DNA of 64,000 nucleotides from Seison nebaliae (taxonomy: Eukaryota > Rotifera > Pararotatoria > Seisonacea > Seisonidae), in the NCBI GenBank assembly GCA_023231475.1, contig JALJEE010001801.1:62001-126000 (forward strand), in the 5' to 3' direction. The notes beneath the pieces were generated by a model that saw nothing but the letters and a program-made list of their open reading frames with translations, made no database searches and was not told the DNA's origin. A program made the position numbers and the translations under genes. Below, one piece after another: positions 30,793-42,757 of the stretch (position 1 is its first letter; every line of letters begins with the position of its first letter).

Positions 30793-32617
30793 AAGTAGTT
30801 GTTTAATTCGAAAATGATTTCAAACAATTCCCACGACAATTCAAATTGAAATTGAGAGTGACATGGAAAAAGTTGGGAGTCGATTAATGAGAGGATATAC
30901 TTATTTGATGAATATAAAAATTTCTGCTCATATCAATCTTTCTCATTTCCTTCTCCTTTCCTTCTCTCATTTCAAATTTTGTTATCACATAATTTTTCCA
31001 AACTAATATTAAACGACCCGTTTACCTTTTAAATCTACACAAGGTTATCAATTAACTTATTTATTCGATTTATTTCACAATGAACTGACAATTAATTACG
31101 TGGAAAGTGTACACTCCTTTTCATATTAACATTCATAAATAGTATTTATAAACACTGACGACATGTTTTGTTTCACTAAATAAATTGTTATGTCTGGTTT
31201 TTCGAATTAGACAACTGCTTATACGTAATAAACGATAATCATTATGGAAATGATATTTTCCACAACTTTCACTTTATCTTTTTTGACATTTAAACTTATT
31301 GTGATAGAGATCGAATTAATTGACATAAGAGCAGTAAAGTTATCGATGGGAGAATTGTCATGATAGAATTGTTGTTAACAATTTGTTGACTTATCAACCA
31401 TTTGAAGAGCATACTCAACGGTGATGGATAGCTTGAATAATTGATTGAATTATAAACATTACGTCTTTATTTACTTTCTTTCCAATGAATCCAATCCTTT
31501 TATCTGATAAATTATTACATTTTTCACATTTCACATTCAATTCGATCAAAGTTCGAGAGACCGTTTGTTTTTCTTCGAACTATTCTTTAGTAAACAAAAT
31601 AGATGGAATGGAAAACTCTTTTCCAATATGAATTGCCTTCTAAATTCCAATAGACATTTATTAAGCCAGTCTCACTTCAAATTTCATTTAATTTTTTTTT
31701 ACTAAAATTACTCGGAAAAGAAAATTGTTGGTGAGTGGTTTGTACAATTGGTGAGGAGATGAAATTTTACAAAAATCACATTTCACAATAAATATTTGTC
31801 AAAATTGTTTCCTAAATTATTCGCCTTCTGAATTACTTACGAGGTCTACATATGTTCGTTGCCTAACCGAAAACAACATAAAAACTGATGAATAGAATAT
31901 CTTCTGTCCATACCATGTGTCCTTCGCCTCCTATTCTGTCTACGACTGTTTTATTCAATCTACATTCTCAGATGACTTGTCTACATTGTGCTTATAAGGA
32001 TAATAGTAGACTCTTCGAAAACAATGTGAAATCTAATAATTTATAATAATAATAATAAGAATTGTGTCAAAAGAAAATTATCGGTTGGCCAATTCAATTT
32101 TTCGTTTGTGCACAGTTTCTACACAAATTTCTTTATTGAACATTCACTTCTATTCTCAGTAATTATTCCTTGTATACATTCCGACAACATACTAATAGAG
32201 AACTTTAATTTGACGTAACAAGTTGAAAGAAGGGAATTGAGTCGTGATGATTGTGGGACAATGGTTATTTTTGTGAAAATTGAGTGCTATAATTGTGCAC
32301 TCCTAATTGGTGTATTAATGGTGCATGATTTGATGGAGATGGAGGAGGACGGATGATATGGATCGGTTGGAAAAATGATGGGTCTTTAATGAGAACTGGG
32401 TAGGGGGAATGAACTAGATTATTCGATTTATTCATATGAAAAGAAGAAGCTTCTTATCTTCCGTTTTCTTCTTGAATTATAAGAGAGATTTCTACATAAA
32501 TCACTTGTTCACAATTAGACGAGGAAGAGAAGGAAGCAGCATAAAGGATAATACAACATAATCATTCCACATATGTACTGATAGAGATAGACGAAGAAAT
32601 TGCATCTATTCTTATCG

Positions 32618-32695
32618 TACTCGGTGATTTTGTCACCATTTAATTTCGTCATTCTTTATTTTTCCCAATCGGACAATTCACCACTCTGAAAAAGA
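32618..32695 (+). repeat. Decayed fragment of the fold-back element family
   Basis: Contains CGGTGATTTTGTCACC followed about 45 bp later by CGGACAATTCACCACTCTGAA. These correspond to CGGTGATTTCGCC and TTGGACAGTTCGCCACCCTG in the left arm at 34436. Confidence 0.45.
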
Positions 32696-33443
32696 ACATT
32701 GCGTCTGTCATTCTCTTTCATTTCGGCGATCTTTTTAATTTCGGAAATCTTTAAAATTTTGTTATTTTTTCGCAATTGCAATTTTGAGTGAATTCGTCAC
32801 AAATTTCAACCACTTTTGATGATTTGGTTACCATCATCAGAATTGACATGTCGATTTTGATCTTCCATTGTCTATCAAATAGTCCCGTCTATCGTATGGT
32901 TCCTCCACCAAATGCCCTAGACTCAAAATTAACATGTCCATTTTGATGGAAAAGAATGATAAATATGATGAAAAGGGAAATCTTACGAAGAAGTCTTTTT
33001 TCTTTTGAGAAACTACTTTCCTTTCTTTTTCTAATTGAAGTGATTCGATATATTTATTCTAAGAACGTAATTACATTAATATATGAATATTAGAATGATA
33101 AAATTAATAGCAAATAGAAGAATCAATACAAAGAGACAAAATAGTCATGACACAAGCAAGTTAATTATACGTTGGCAACTGCACGTTCTATTGACAATCA
33201 ATCGATGGAGCATAATTTCCTGAGAAAATTTCGCATGAAGATTTCCTCCTCAATCTCGTCGCTCACTCTCATTATTTCACTTATTAACATCATTTACTCA
33301 GACATAATGAGAATTTCCAGTCGATTCCAGTCAGGAAAATGCTAATTCATAATTCATCAATCAGTCACATTATCATTCGGCAGTCCATTCCCTTTTCGTC
33401 CCACCAATTCGTCGACACTTGACACATTTATAGAACGATTATT

Positions 33444-34056
33444 TCAAATTCGTTTTCTTTTCGATAAGATTCCATAATTCGCAATTAGATTGACTTTCAA
33501 GCTAGAAAAACTTTTTCGAAACGATATGATGACTATTAAAAATTTATAAAAAATAAATTTTTTAGTTTTAAATTTAAATCGTCCGAATTCGGGACGTATG
33601 ACGAATGTGTAGAAAATATCACGTTTAATCATCGTAATGACACTCGTAGTAATAATGTCTAAATTCGATCTAATATCTAATTGATATCTAATTTAGACTC
33701 TAAATTAGACATTCGATATATATCTCTAAATTTTAGAGATGGCTATTAAAAGATAATTATTAGAGATGAAATTGTTAGAGAAAGATGATATAACATTATT
33801 GATATTTTATACAGTCCACTAAAATTACATGTGTCATATAATGGGAATGAAAATGGGGAAAAAATTTGGGAGGGGGGATAAGAAGTTGAAACAAGACGAA
33901 GTAGATGAAATGGTCGAAATGTTTCGAACAAAAACTTTTCATATTATCGTCTTCATCGAGTTGGCGATCGGATCTTTTAACTACATCTGATGAGATTGAC
34001 GAAGCAGATCGGATAGAAGGGAATGACTTTCCATTATCAAACTCGACCTTGATCAT
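33444..34056 (-). CDS. Candidate two-exon gene, speculative
   Basis: A frame from ATG 34056 (MIKVEFDNGKSFPSIRSASS) looks coding to about 33926, where AAAA|GTTTTT offers the local donor type. A later frame in 33444-33660 contains IKRDIFYTFVIRPEFGRF. Joining via a TTTAG acceptor near 33662 keeps phase but needs a long intron of about 260 nt, unlike others here. An alternative acceptor at about 33834 gives a short end. No homology recognised. Confidence 0.2.
33652..33714. repeat. Imperfect inverted repeat
   Basis: AATGTCTAAATT near 33654 is mirrored by AATTAGACATT near 33705, with several shorter CTAATTTAGA copies between. It could form a hairpin in DNA or RNA. Confidence 0.5.
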
Positions 34057-34421
34057 AGTGTGAAAGTGGAAGTTTTGACGGAAGAGAATTTACTGTATAA
34101 ATATACATTTCTAGATCAATGGAATAATGTTCTTTAATTATTCATAAAATTCCATCTTTGTAAATAAACCAGTACATAACAATACACAAATTTTCGTCGT
34201 CTTTCTTTCCCCTCATCATCATCGTCGTCGCCATCTACTTTATACTGTTCACTATTTGTTAATCAACAAAAATTATTATTTCCATGTCATTTATCTGCGT
34301 ATTAACATTGTCGTACTCATTACTTCATTCTCCATATGACTTTTCTTTCTTTAAGTTTAAACTGACGGATATTGATCAATAATAAAAATTGCATTCCCAA
34401 TCTGCTAAGGTGAATCAGGCA

Positions 34422-34429
34422 AGTCAACT
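34422..34429 (+). repeat. Left target-site duplication AGTCAACT
   Basis: Identical to 35486-35493 on the other flank of the fold-back element. Confidence 0.6.
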
Positions 34430-35485
34430 GGTATACGGTGATTTCGCCATCCTGATATTTTGCCACCCTGTTTTATCCATTTTGGACAGTTCGCCACCCT
34501 GAATATGGACAATTTGCCACCTTGCGTGTGTATTTTCGGTGATTTCGCCACTCTTCTATTTAAATAAAATATACATTTTTTTTTTCTTCAAGGAATGGAC
34601 ACTTTGCGACCTATCTTTTTTAAAAAAAGAATACTATTTCGGTGATTTCGCCACCTTTCTATCTAAATCTGTCTATTTATTTTCAAGGAGTGGACACTTT
34701 ACTGCCCTGTCTTCTCTTATGTTTTGACCTTTTAAGTACATCCATCATCATGAGTTAAGATCACGCCTAATCACCGCTGTTTTTATTAATTAGAATTTCA
34801 GATTTTACTTTAATAATTGTTAATAAAATTATTATAATAATTAATAAATTAATCAATTAGTTAACTAATTATTTAATATTAACGATAACTTAATACTTAC
34901 TTACTTTTATTATGTTATTACTTACTTATTTTAATTTAATAGGTGAATTTCACCCAGTGATTTCGCTTTCTCTTCCCTTTTTCTCTTTATGTTTTTTGTC
35001 CTTTGTTCAAAAAATAAGGAAAATGTATGTATGTGGATTTGTCCGCTTAATTTTTTTTAAAAAATACGTCAGAAAGATATCCTATCATCTTATTTAATAT
35101 CTAACATTTTATAAAACTATCATCACAAATTAAATATTTTCTATAAAAAAGGGAAGTTTAAAAAAAAGTTACCTACAATCCTTTAATAATTTTATTAACA
35201 ATTATGAAAGTAAAATCTGAAATTCTAATTAATAAAAACAGCGGTGATTAGGCGTGATCTTAACTCATGATGATGGATGTACTTAAAAGGTCAAAACATA
35301 AGAGAAGACAGGACAGTAAAGTGTCCACTCCTTGAAAATAAATAGACAGATTTAGATAGAAGGGTGGCGAAATCACCGAAAATACACACACAAGGTGGCA
35401 AAGTGTCTATATTCAGGGTGGCGAACTGTCCAAAATGGATAAAAAAGGGTGGCAAAATATCAGGGTGGTGAAGTCACCGAGATTC
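34430..35485. mobile_element. Fold-back element with long inverted-repeat arms and 8-bp target-site duplication
   Basis: The left arm (34436-34840) and right arm (35179-35480) are near-identical reverse complements, both built from alternating GGTGATTTCGCCACC and GGACANTTTGCCACC type units near the ends. Inside, both carry the same 100+ bp sequence around AAGATCACGCCTAATCACCG. The left arm holds an extra duplicated segment of about 110 bp. AGTCAACT occurs at 34422-34429 and again at 35486-35493 and is the likely target-site duplication. The spacer (34841-35178) is AT-rich with no transposase frame, so this is a non-autonomous element. An 8-bp duplication suggests hAT or P-like mobilisation. 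Confidence 0.85.
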
Positions 35486-35493
35486 AGTCAACT
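35486..35493 (+). repeat. Right target-site duplication AGTCAACT
   Basis: Identical to 34422-34429. Confidence 0.6.
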
Positions 35494-36105
35494 ACTTTCT
35501 CTCTCAAGTCAATTATTGTGACGTCAAAATTTCGATGACAATTGTCAATGACATCTTATGGAAAAGAAAGAATGAGAAGGAATGCGATAGAAGTAAAAAG
35601 CTTTAAATACACCTCATAATCATCATCATCATCATCATCATTTCTCGTTATTCATCGAGACATTGAATTTCAATTTAATGAGTTTAGTTCGATAATATCC
35701 TTCTCCATTACCTTGTCATACATATGTGAAAAAAAAGTTTTACATCATAAACAATATTGAATTGATCAATCAAACTATTATTTTTAAATTAAATTCTTTA
35801 ATTTTTGCACTTAAATATTTCGACTCTCCCCAAATGTTGTCCGAAGATAAACAATTTTATAACTACGACGACAATTCAAGTCATTCGATTATTTTTAAAA
35901 GTTTTTATATCTATTTTTTTATTTTCCAGATAAATTTTAGTAATTTCGGATGGAGGAAAAAAAATTAAGAATTTTATTAAAAATTCAAAATTACACTATA
36001 AAATAGAAAAATTTTTATGATGATGAAAAATGTAAATTGAAAGGTAACAACAACAACAACAATGTTCGTAGTGGAAAGATGTAAGTCAAATGTCGTTCTA
36101 TATTA
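35494..36105. other. Intergenic with simple repeats
   Basis: Contains (CAT)n at about 35622-35641 and (AAC)n at about 36048-36062. No supported gene. A plus-strand open frame at 35726-35968 is AT-driven and has no protein-like features. Confidence 0.5.
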
Positions 36106-36545
36106 TCAAGAACTGAACGGGAAATGATAGTAAATCGTCGTCTGACGGTTTAACGATCCCAAATACATTGGTCCGGAGACCGCTAATCTGGCGATGAAGT
36201 GCTCAAATGTCAAAACGTTGAGTGGAATGAAAGGAATTTTTTGGAAAGTTGAATGATTTAGTGGAGAAAAGAAAGGATGAAAACGGAAAGGGAAGAAATG
36301 AAAGTCCGAAAGAGCGAATTTTTTATTCTCCATTTATTCCCTCTAATCACGAACGGGAAATGAGTCGGAGATTTATTAGATAAACTTCTTAAATAATTAT
36401 TACGAGCTTGATGCAAGTTCCGTTTGACATCTGCATAATTGAATGCTGTTGAAAGACGCATAAAATCGATAAATTCGTCCTTACTTGTCAATAATTCGTT
36501 GATTACATAAATAGATGAGATGCCAATGAATTGTGATGGGAACAT
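36106..36545 (-). CDS. Small hypothetical protein (90 aa, two exons)
   Basis: First ATG at 36545. Exon 1 (36355-36545) reads MFPSQFIGISSIYVINELLT and a basic helix-like segment; exon 2 (36106-36187) reads LAVSGPMYLGSLNRQTTIYY and ends PFSS. The donor is GTTCGTG and the acceptor GCCAG. The joined length is a multiple of three, but the intron (167 nt) is longer than others here. No family recognised, and an upstream exon may exist. Confidence 0.35.
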
Positions 36546-37905
36546 TTGTACAGTTGATATGAAAGGAGAACGCGATTGCCGAATATTAATTATGTGAAGT
36601 ATCAAAGGTAACTGGGTGATGTGACGGCAGTGCTTGACATAATGAAATTGATTTTCGGATATGATTATTAGTCAATTAAATGATATTAGTCGTGTGCAAC
36701 CAATCTTCCAAATGGTGTAATAAAGACCATTTAAATATCCAATATTCTTTCACGTAATTATTTGGTCATTCATTATCGTCGAAAGATCATTCTAGAAGGT
36801 CGGATCGTTTTTCTTATTATTATTACTTATGCATTAGTTATTATATTGAGCTAGAATGCAATTATATTCCTGATGATGATAATTATGATGACATTGATGA
36901 TTGTAAATTAAAAATTAAATTTATGATCATCATATTAAAAAACGATTAACGGATTCGAATTAATTGATCATTCTAATAAATATTTTCCTGGAGATGATGA
37001 AAAATTATATTAATTTTTTAAATATTCCAAAATTGGATTACGTCTGGAAATTGAGGTATAATAAATAATGAATAACATGAACAAGATGTTAGGAGGGGGA
37101 AGAAAAGATGATTGAAATTGTATTAGGAAACGATTTGAATGGAGATGGCATGACTTTGAGATGAGATGAAATATGAGACAATCAACACTCCTCCAAACGT
37201 GATATGTTTGATGTGTTGGAATAAATAATTTGATTTATTGTTCAAACAACATTCAAAGGAATAACAAATATCGTATTGTGAATTGTGGGGAATTTGGAGT
37301 AGATGAGAATTGGATGAATATTATTCGAATACGTTAGTTATTTTTATGCATTGAAGATAATTCGGAATAAGTTAATTCGAATTTGGCATTTATTTGACAA
37401 CAATGTTGTATTGAAGTTCGATTGATTGGTGATATTGTTCGAATTAAAACTCGTGAAAATGACGAGGATCTCTTCCTGTCGAATTACGAAAAAAAAGATG
37501 ACGCAGTTTTGGAATGATGGGAATTGACAGTTCCTAAGAAGGGTGGGCATAAGGGAAGAGAAATTGTGTAATTGTGACGAAAATTTATTGGGAGGAAGAT
37601 GAGTATTGAGTGAATGAGAATTAGATGTTATAATATTCTAGTTTATTATGAATGAAGGAGAATGAATGAAGATATATATTAAGAATTAGCTCGATATTGA
37701 CGAATAAAAAAAGAATCAGTTTGCTCTCTCGAGTAATTGTGTTGTGTGAGAACTGGGAGGAGGGGGAGAGATGGTAAGTGAGTGATTGAGTGGAGGGGGA
37801 GGAAGAAAACGGGAACTTTATTTACATAGTCGTCGTCGGACAAAGTAAACAAAACGAAAAATCGTTCTTTTCATTTTGATGGAGTGGATGAGATGAGACA
37901 TTGGA
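36546..37905. other. Intergenic, between the small hypothetical gene and TTLL
   Basis: 1.36 kb, AT-rich on its left, with G-rich tracts (GGGAGGAGGGGGAG) near 37755-37803 just past the 3' end of TTLL. No coding region supported. Confidence 0.5.
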
Positions 37906-40900
37906 TTATCGTTGAGATTGTTTCGGTGGATCGCGATGGAAACTCGAAATAGTGATGGGACTTATACGAAGTTCACCTGCCTGTAAATTGGGAGCGACGA
38001 TAGGAAGTTGTGTCTTGTTATCCGATTTGTAGAGTCCGGAATACATCTAATGGTCATTAGAGAGGGAGATGAATTGGGATTAATTGAGAGGAGAATAAAG
38101 ATGTCTAATGATAACATGTTCTTTCGAAACTTTCCTCTTATCAGCGGAGAGCGACGCGTTAATTGTCGATCGAGAGAGCTCGTGAGAATTACACGTATTG
38201 GCCGAATGGCAATCTTGTTGTAATCGGATGACGCCACTTCGTTTCAATTGATCGGTTGAGAAGTTGTTCTGTATCTTATAATTGTTACTACAATTCATTC
38301 GAATTACCGTTCCGTTAACATCCGCCGTTCGAATCGCATGATTTTTACTTGTCTGACGATTATGTGACATGGGGAAAATATCCGTCGTCGATTGTACCGT
38401 TTTCGTTCGTTGATACATCATATGATACGGTCTAAACAATTGTTGTTGCTGTTGTTGCTGTTGTTGCTGTTGTTGGGGATGATGAGCTTGAATATGTTGC
38501 TGATATTTTTGTTGAAATTGTGAATGATAATTCGGATTACTATTCAATTGCTTTTGTTGTTGATGTTGTTGTTGATGGTGATGTTGTTGTTGTTGTTGTT
38601 GAGAGAAGTTGTGACGACTAATATTGCGTGTTTGTTGTTCGTTGTTCGAGATACGATTCATCAGTTTCTGAACGACTTCCTTCACTCCCAACGCTCGAAT
38701 TTGATTTTCACGTTGTAATAAATTCGTAATTCTCTCCAATTCTTCCTGACTATCGATCGGTATGGCAGCATGAATATCATAATGAATCGGTTCCTGCATC
38801 TCCACTGTCGCTTTACTTTGCACTTTCTTTGGTAATTTCTAAATAAGACAACGAAGGAAAAAACTAATTTAAATTTGAAAAAAAAAAAACTTTTGAAGGA
38901 TTCGATTTCGTTTGATTCACTGGCGATTCTGAGCGTAAATCTTTCTTCTTCTTCTGAATACTCGACGATCGATTCATTCCACTTTTCTGTTCATTCTTCA
39001 ATTTAATCTCTTCTATTTGTTGTCTATAAAGCAATATCGAAATTATAAAAAACGGTTTTGGAAGAAATTTTATGAACTTTGTCATTTCATGACGTAAACG
39101 AGATGTTGTTGTCGCTTGCAATAATGAAGATGTCTGATGCATGAATTTACTGTATTTATCACAATCCTCTTTCGGATAGATCAATCTCATGTTTCTCGCA
39201 TGTTGAACTTCCCATTTGTGTTGTTGATTTTTCGATTTCTCTTGTTGGAGCAACTGGTCTTCTCTGGGAATGGAAGGAAAAGAAGAAAAAAATTCGAATA
39301 ATTCCCAATAAATTACACTGACCTACTTTCTTTCGTAAACGTCTTTCCCATCAATCGACATTTTGCTCGTTTCCTTTCCTCGTCGATTACACGTCGTCGA
39401 TCGTTCCCTTGTAAATTCAGCAGATGAATCGTGTCATAAATTAGATTATCTTTAATTTCACGATCCAATTTGGAATCGGTAGCGAAACTGGGTGAATGAT
39501 TCACCTTCGAATGAGCAAATAAATTTATATTTGAATTTAATACTTATAATGTGAAACTTCAAGAACGAATGGTTTCAATTTCTTATCTAATAGAATGTCG
39601 AATCCGAGAATTTCGAAGCAGGCACTCCCTCGATAATGTGAAGGGAAACTAGCACGATAATGATGTTGGATAACATGTGTCGCTGATATGAGAACTGAAA
39701 AAAAATTTGATTTGTTTAATGATCAAACGAAATGGAATGAAGAGAAACCTTTGATGATTGCGTCATCGATATCATTCCAGATTTTATTTAAATCATAATT
39801 ATTCTCACGGAACCATCGATTGATGGTGGAGATTTTCCGTTTCGTTCCCGCATCATCGTCCCTCACAAAGTTCTTACTATTTCTCTGAATCGCATAATTG
39901 GTAAGATGCATATAAACGTCTTTCTATTCCATCAAATGGTTTTGATTGTGAGAATTAAAATTAATTTTTTCCCATTTTAAATTCAAATTTAAACCACATT
40001 CGACATCGTTGGCTCTTTATATGGCTTCGTTGTAAATCGAGCTAAACCGTCATCATAGACGAATATTCTCAACGGATCACACGACGTCACAATTACATAA
40101 ATTCTCAAATCGAATTTGAAACCGTCGATGAGAAAAGGCTGAAAATAAACATATTTTGAAAAATTTTTTTTTTCAAAAAATCTTCCGAACTTTCGATACA
40201 TAAATTTGCGTCACAAAATTATCTCCGGGTTTGATGTCGCGCATCGGATTCTTAGTAACGATGATTCCTTTGCCTTGACATCCCACATCCGGTTTACAGA
40301 TAAATGTCTTATTCCGTTTTAAACGATTATAATTAGTGAAATCGCCAAAACTTAATTTGTTTTGATTATTAAATTTGAATTTAAAAGAAAAAAAAATTAA
40401 TTTGAATTTAAGAAAATTAATTGGAACTCGGCAGGTAAACACCAGGATAAAGGATAGACGTGATAGTCTTGTGGGAATAATTTAAACATTCGATTCATAT
40501 TTCTCGCCAACGAATCTTTCCTACAAATTTCGGACATTCCTGGAAAATGGTTAATTTTCTATCAATCAAGTTATGATTTTGGGAATGGAATTTGAAGGAA
40601 AAATTCAACTTGAAAACGTTTCATTTGGGACATTCGTTCGGGAGGAATTGTCGAGTCCACCCAACAAATATTCCATTCCTCATCGTCTCCAACTTCTTTC
40701 ATGCCTAATTTGTTGGAGACGCGTCGTAGACATTCATATTTACATCCATTGATATTGATGAAAACATTTCTTCAATTTCAAATTTAAATAAGGAGATGAA
40801 AGAAAGTTAAACTTCTTTCTTCTCTTTTTCTTGATGGGAGCGTTGCTCACCGGCACTGGTACCGTCGACGGTTTTAACTGCACTTTCACATGGTTCGACG

Positions 40901-41342
40901 TCGCCGCTTCTACTACTTTGTGTGATTTTGCTAAGGAACTTTTACTCGCTGACGTGACATGTGGAATGTTTTTAACGGAAATAGTCGATTTAGTATGAGG
41001 TGTTTTCGTCGTTATCAAACCGGAGGACGCGGATGACAATTTCGATTTATTCGTCGTCACATGAGCTGTTTTACTTCGTTTCTCGCTCTTATGTGGCGAC
41101 AGTTTTACCGGTTCATTAGTAATTTTCAGTTCGTTCTCGTCACACCAATCTTCTCCAATCAAATACTCTTCATCCTCCTCGTCTTCTTCCTCCTCCTCTT
41201 CCTCATCTTCATCGAACGTTTTTAATTCAGGTGACGGCGATTCAGGTAACGGATCGTCAACTAAAGTCAAGACTTTATTAGTTTCTAACTCATCGTCTAT
41301 GTAATTCTCATCGGAATTGTCTTCTTCGGATGACGAAAACAT
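37906..41342 (-). CDS. Tubulin polyglutamylase, TTLL6/TTLL13-like
   Basis: Twelve exons: 40813-41342, 40610-40769, 40428-40558, 40191-40350, 39995-40138, 39749-39923, 39558-39694, 39341-39504, 39078-39263, 38891-39023, 38131-38838, 37906-38046. They total 922 aa. Exon 1 is acidic and Lys/Ser-rich. Exons 2-8 form the TTL catalytic domain with an ATP-grasp fold: INGCKYECLRRVSNKLG, KINHFPGMSEICRKD, NKTFICKPDVGCQGKG, DGFKFDLRIYVIVTSCDPLR, YMHLTNYAIQ and LEVNHSPSF. Exon 11 is Gln/His-rich, including a run of 12 Gln. The last exon encodes a short polar tail (LPIVAPNLQAGELRI). It adds glutamate chains to tubulin in cilia or neurons. All 11 introns begin GTT. Exact TTLL6-versus-13 orthology is uncertain. 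Confidence 0.9.
38420..38605 (-). repeat. Poly-glutamine coding tract in TTLL
   Basis: CAA/CAG triplets encode Gln12 near 38435-38475 and further Gln/His runs to about 38605. The mixed codons suggest a stable rather than freshly expanded tract. Confidence 0.85.
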
Positions 41343-42214
41343 GATTAATTCTTCTTCTAATTATTTATTCAATACAGCTGATCTATTCCCACATCGGTCA
41401 ATAATATTAATGATTGGGAATTAAATTTGTTGTTAGCATCTTCAACTAATTACATAAATGTCATAGTAACGTAGTCAAAATAAAAATAAAGTCAAAAATT
41501 ATTTTAGTTCGTTTCCTATTTAAATTTTCCGCCTTTCAAATCTCCACATTCCCACTAGCCACTTATCATCATTCGTCATAACAGTCATTTCACTTCAATT
41601 GACAAGTGCTTGAAAATCCATTTGTTCAATTAATTTCCGGTGAATTGGATGAAATTAAATTTTTTTCTTTTACTATCCAAAATATTTCCTGATTCTCTTC
41701 TCAACCACCCAACATGTTCATCTTCCACTTTTTTTTACTTGAAACTGAAAATTTTTTGTTAGTTTTTAAATATTTTTGAAAATAAAAAAATTTTTTTTTT
41801 CAGTATTTAAACCATGACATTGAGAGAAGAATCGTGGAAGTAAAGAGAAATGAATAATTAAGAAAATTTTAAGTGAGAACTTACTTTCAAATTGAGAAAA
41901 CTTGATGAGAATTCGATGAAGAATTTTTTTTTAATAAAACAAAAAGTAGAATAAAATTCTTTAATTTTTGAAAAATCAATATACGAAAATAATTTAAACG
42001 ATTTTTCACCATCTAGTTCGCAGATGACTAAAATGATGCATAAAAAAATAGTTTTAAATAAATGAGAAAATTGAGAGGAATCTGGTCGGATTTGAATTTC
42101 GATTGAATTGAAGCAAATTAAGTGGAGATGATGAAAAAGAAAAAATGTCGTTTAACTGGTCAGATCTGAATTTCCTCCACAAATTATACACAAACTCACA
42201 CAAAGACACATTAA
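41343..42214. other. Intergenic, upstream of TTLL
   Basis: 872 bp, very AT-rich with several poly-A and poly-T runs. No gene seen. Confidence 0.5.
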
Positions 42215-42757
42215 TCATTCGTCGGAACTGTGTGATTTGCGTTTGAGTTGTTTGATCTTTTCAAGTTTTTTATTCGTTTTCGTCTTCTTTTCACGCTTCC
42301 TTCGCTGCATTTCCAATTTGCCTTGACTGAATAGACTTTGTTCTCCATTGAAATGAATGTCGAGTTTGTTGAGGAGAATCTCTCGGGCTAATTTCCTATT
42401 CTTCTCCAGCGAACGATCCTGATGACATGTAACGATGATATTCGTTGGAATGTGACGAATTTGACAACAGTTTATTGTTTTGTTAACAGATTGTCCGCCT
42501 GGACCGCTCCCTTTAATGAACTTCTCTTCCACTTCATTCTCGTTGAGATTGATGATTAATCTCGTTTTTTTCGCTGAATCATCATGATTGTTGACGGTTG
42601 ACGATGAATGTTTGAATGGAATCGTTTTCGATGAATTTTCACAATAATTCTTTGACGAATCAATTTTCAAGAATTTATTGATCAAGTAATAATCGCGAAG
42701 AAACGGTCGCAATTGTTTACTATTCATACTCAACAACGCTACATTTGTTAGACCCAT
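42215..42757 (-). CDS. MTRFR: Mitochondrial translation release factor in rescue (C12orf65 family)
   Basis: 180 aa, single exon. The class I release-factor GGQ domain is present with GGQ at residues 87-89 (KGSGPGGQSVNKTINCCQI), followed by CHQDRSLEKNRKLAREIL and a highly Lys-rich C-terminal tail, as in the family. There is no codon-recognition domain, so it is the stand-alone rescue type. It releases peptides from stalled mitochondrial ribosomes, with the Gln of GGQ acting in peptidyl-tRNA hydrolysis. The basic N-terminus may act as a presequence. ICT1/MRPL58 is the alternative, but the KLARE-ILLNKLD block and tail fit MTRFR better. Confidence 0.88.
   Translation of the reverse strand: MGLTNVALLSMNSKQLRPFLRDYYLINKFLKIDSSKNYCENSSKTIPFKHSSSTVNNHDDSAKKTRLIINLNENEVEEKFIKGSGPGGQSVNKTINCCQIRHIPTNIIVTCHQDRSLEKNRKLAREILLNKLDIHFNGEQSLFSQGKLEMQRRKREKKTKTNKKLEKIKQLKRKSHSSDE

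Larger units (their letters stand above)
29218..33443. other. Long gene-poor region
   Basis: 4.2 kb of AT-rich sequence. Contents seen: decayed copies of the fold-back element family (29700-29850 and 32618-32695), an AT-rich hairpin-like stretch at 30535-30600, a possible exon at 30622-30792, and an (AAT)n run near 32040. I find no tRNA, known microRNA or conserved protein exon. Confidence 0.5.

Noticed and set aside
35726-35968. Plus-strand 80-aa open frame
   Set aside because: Driven by AT-rich composition; Phe/Ile/Asn only, no domain, signal peptide or homologue.
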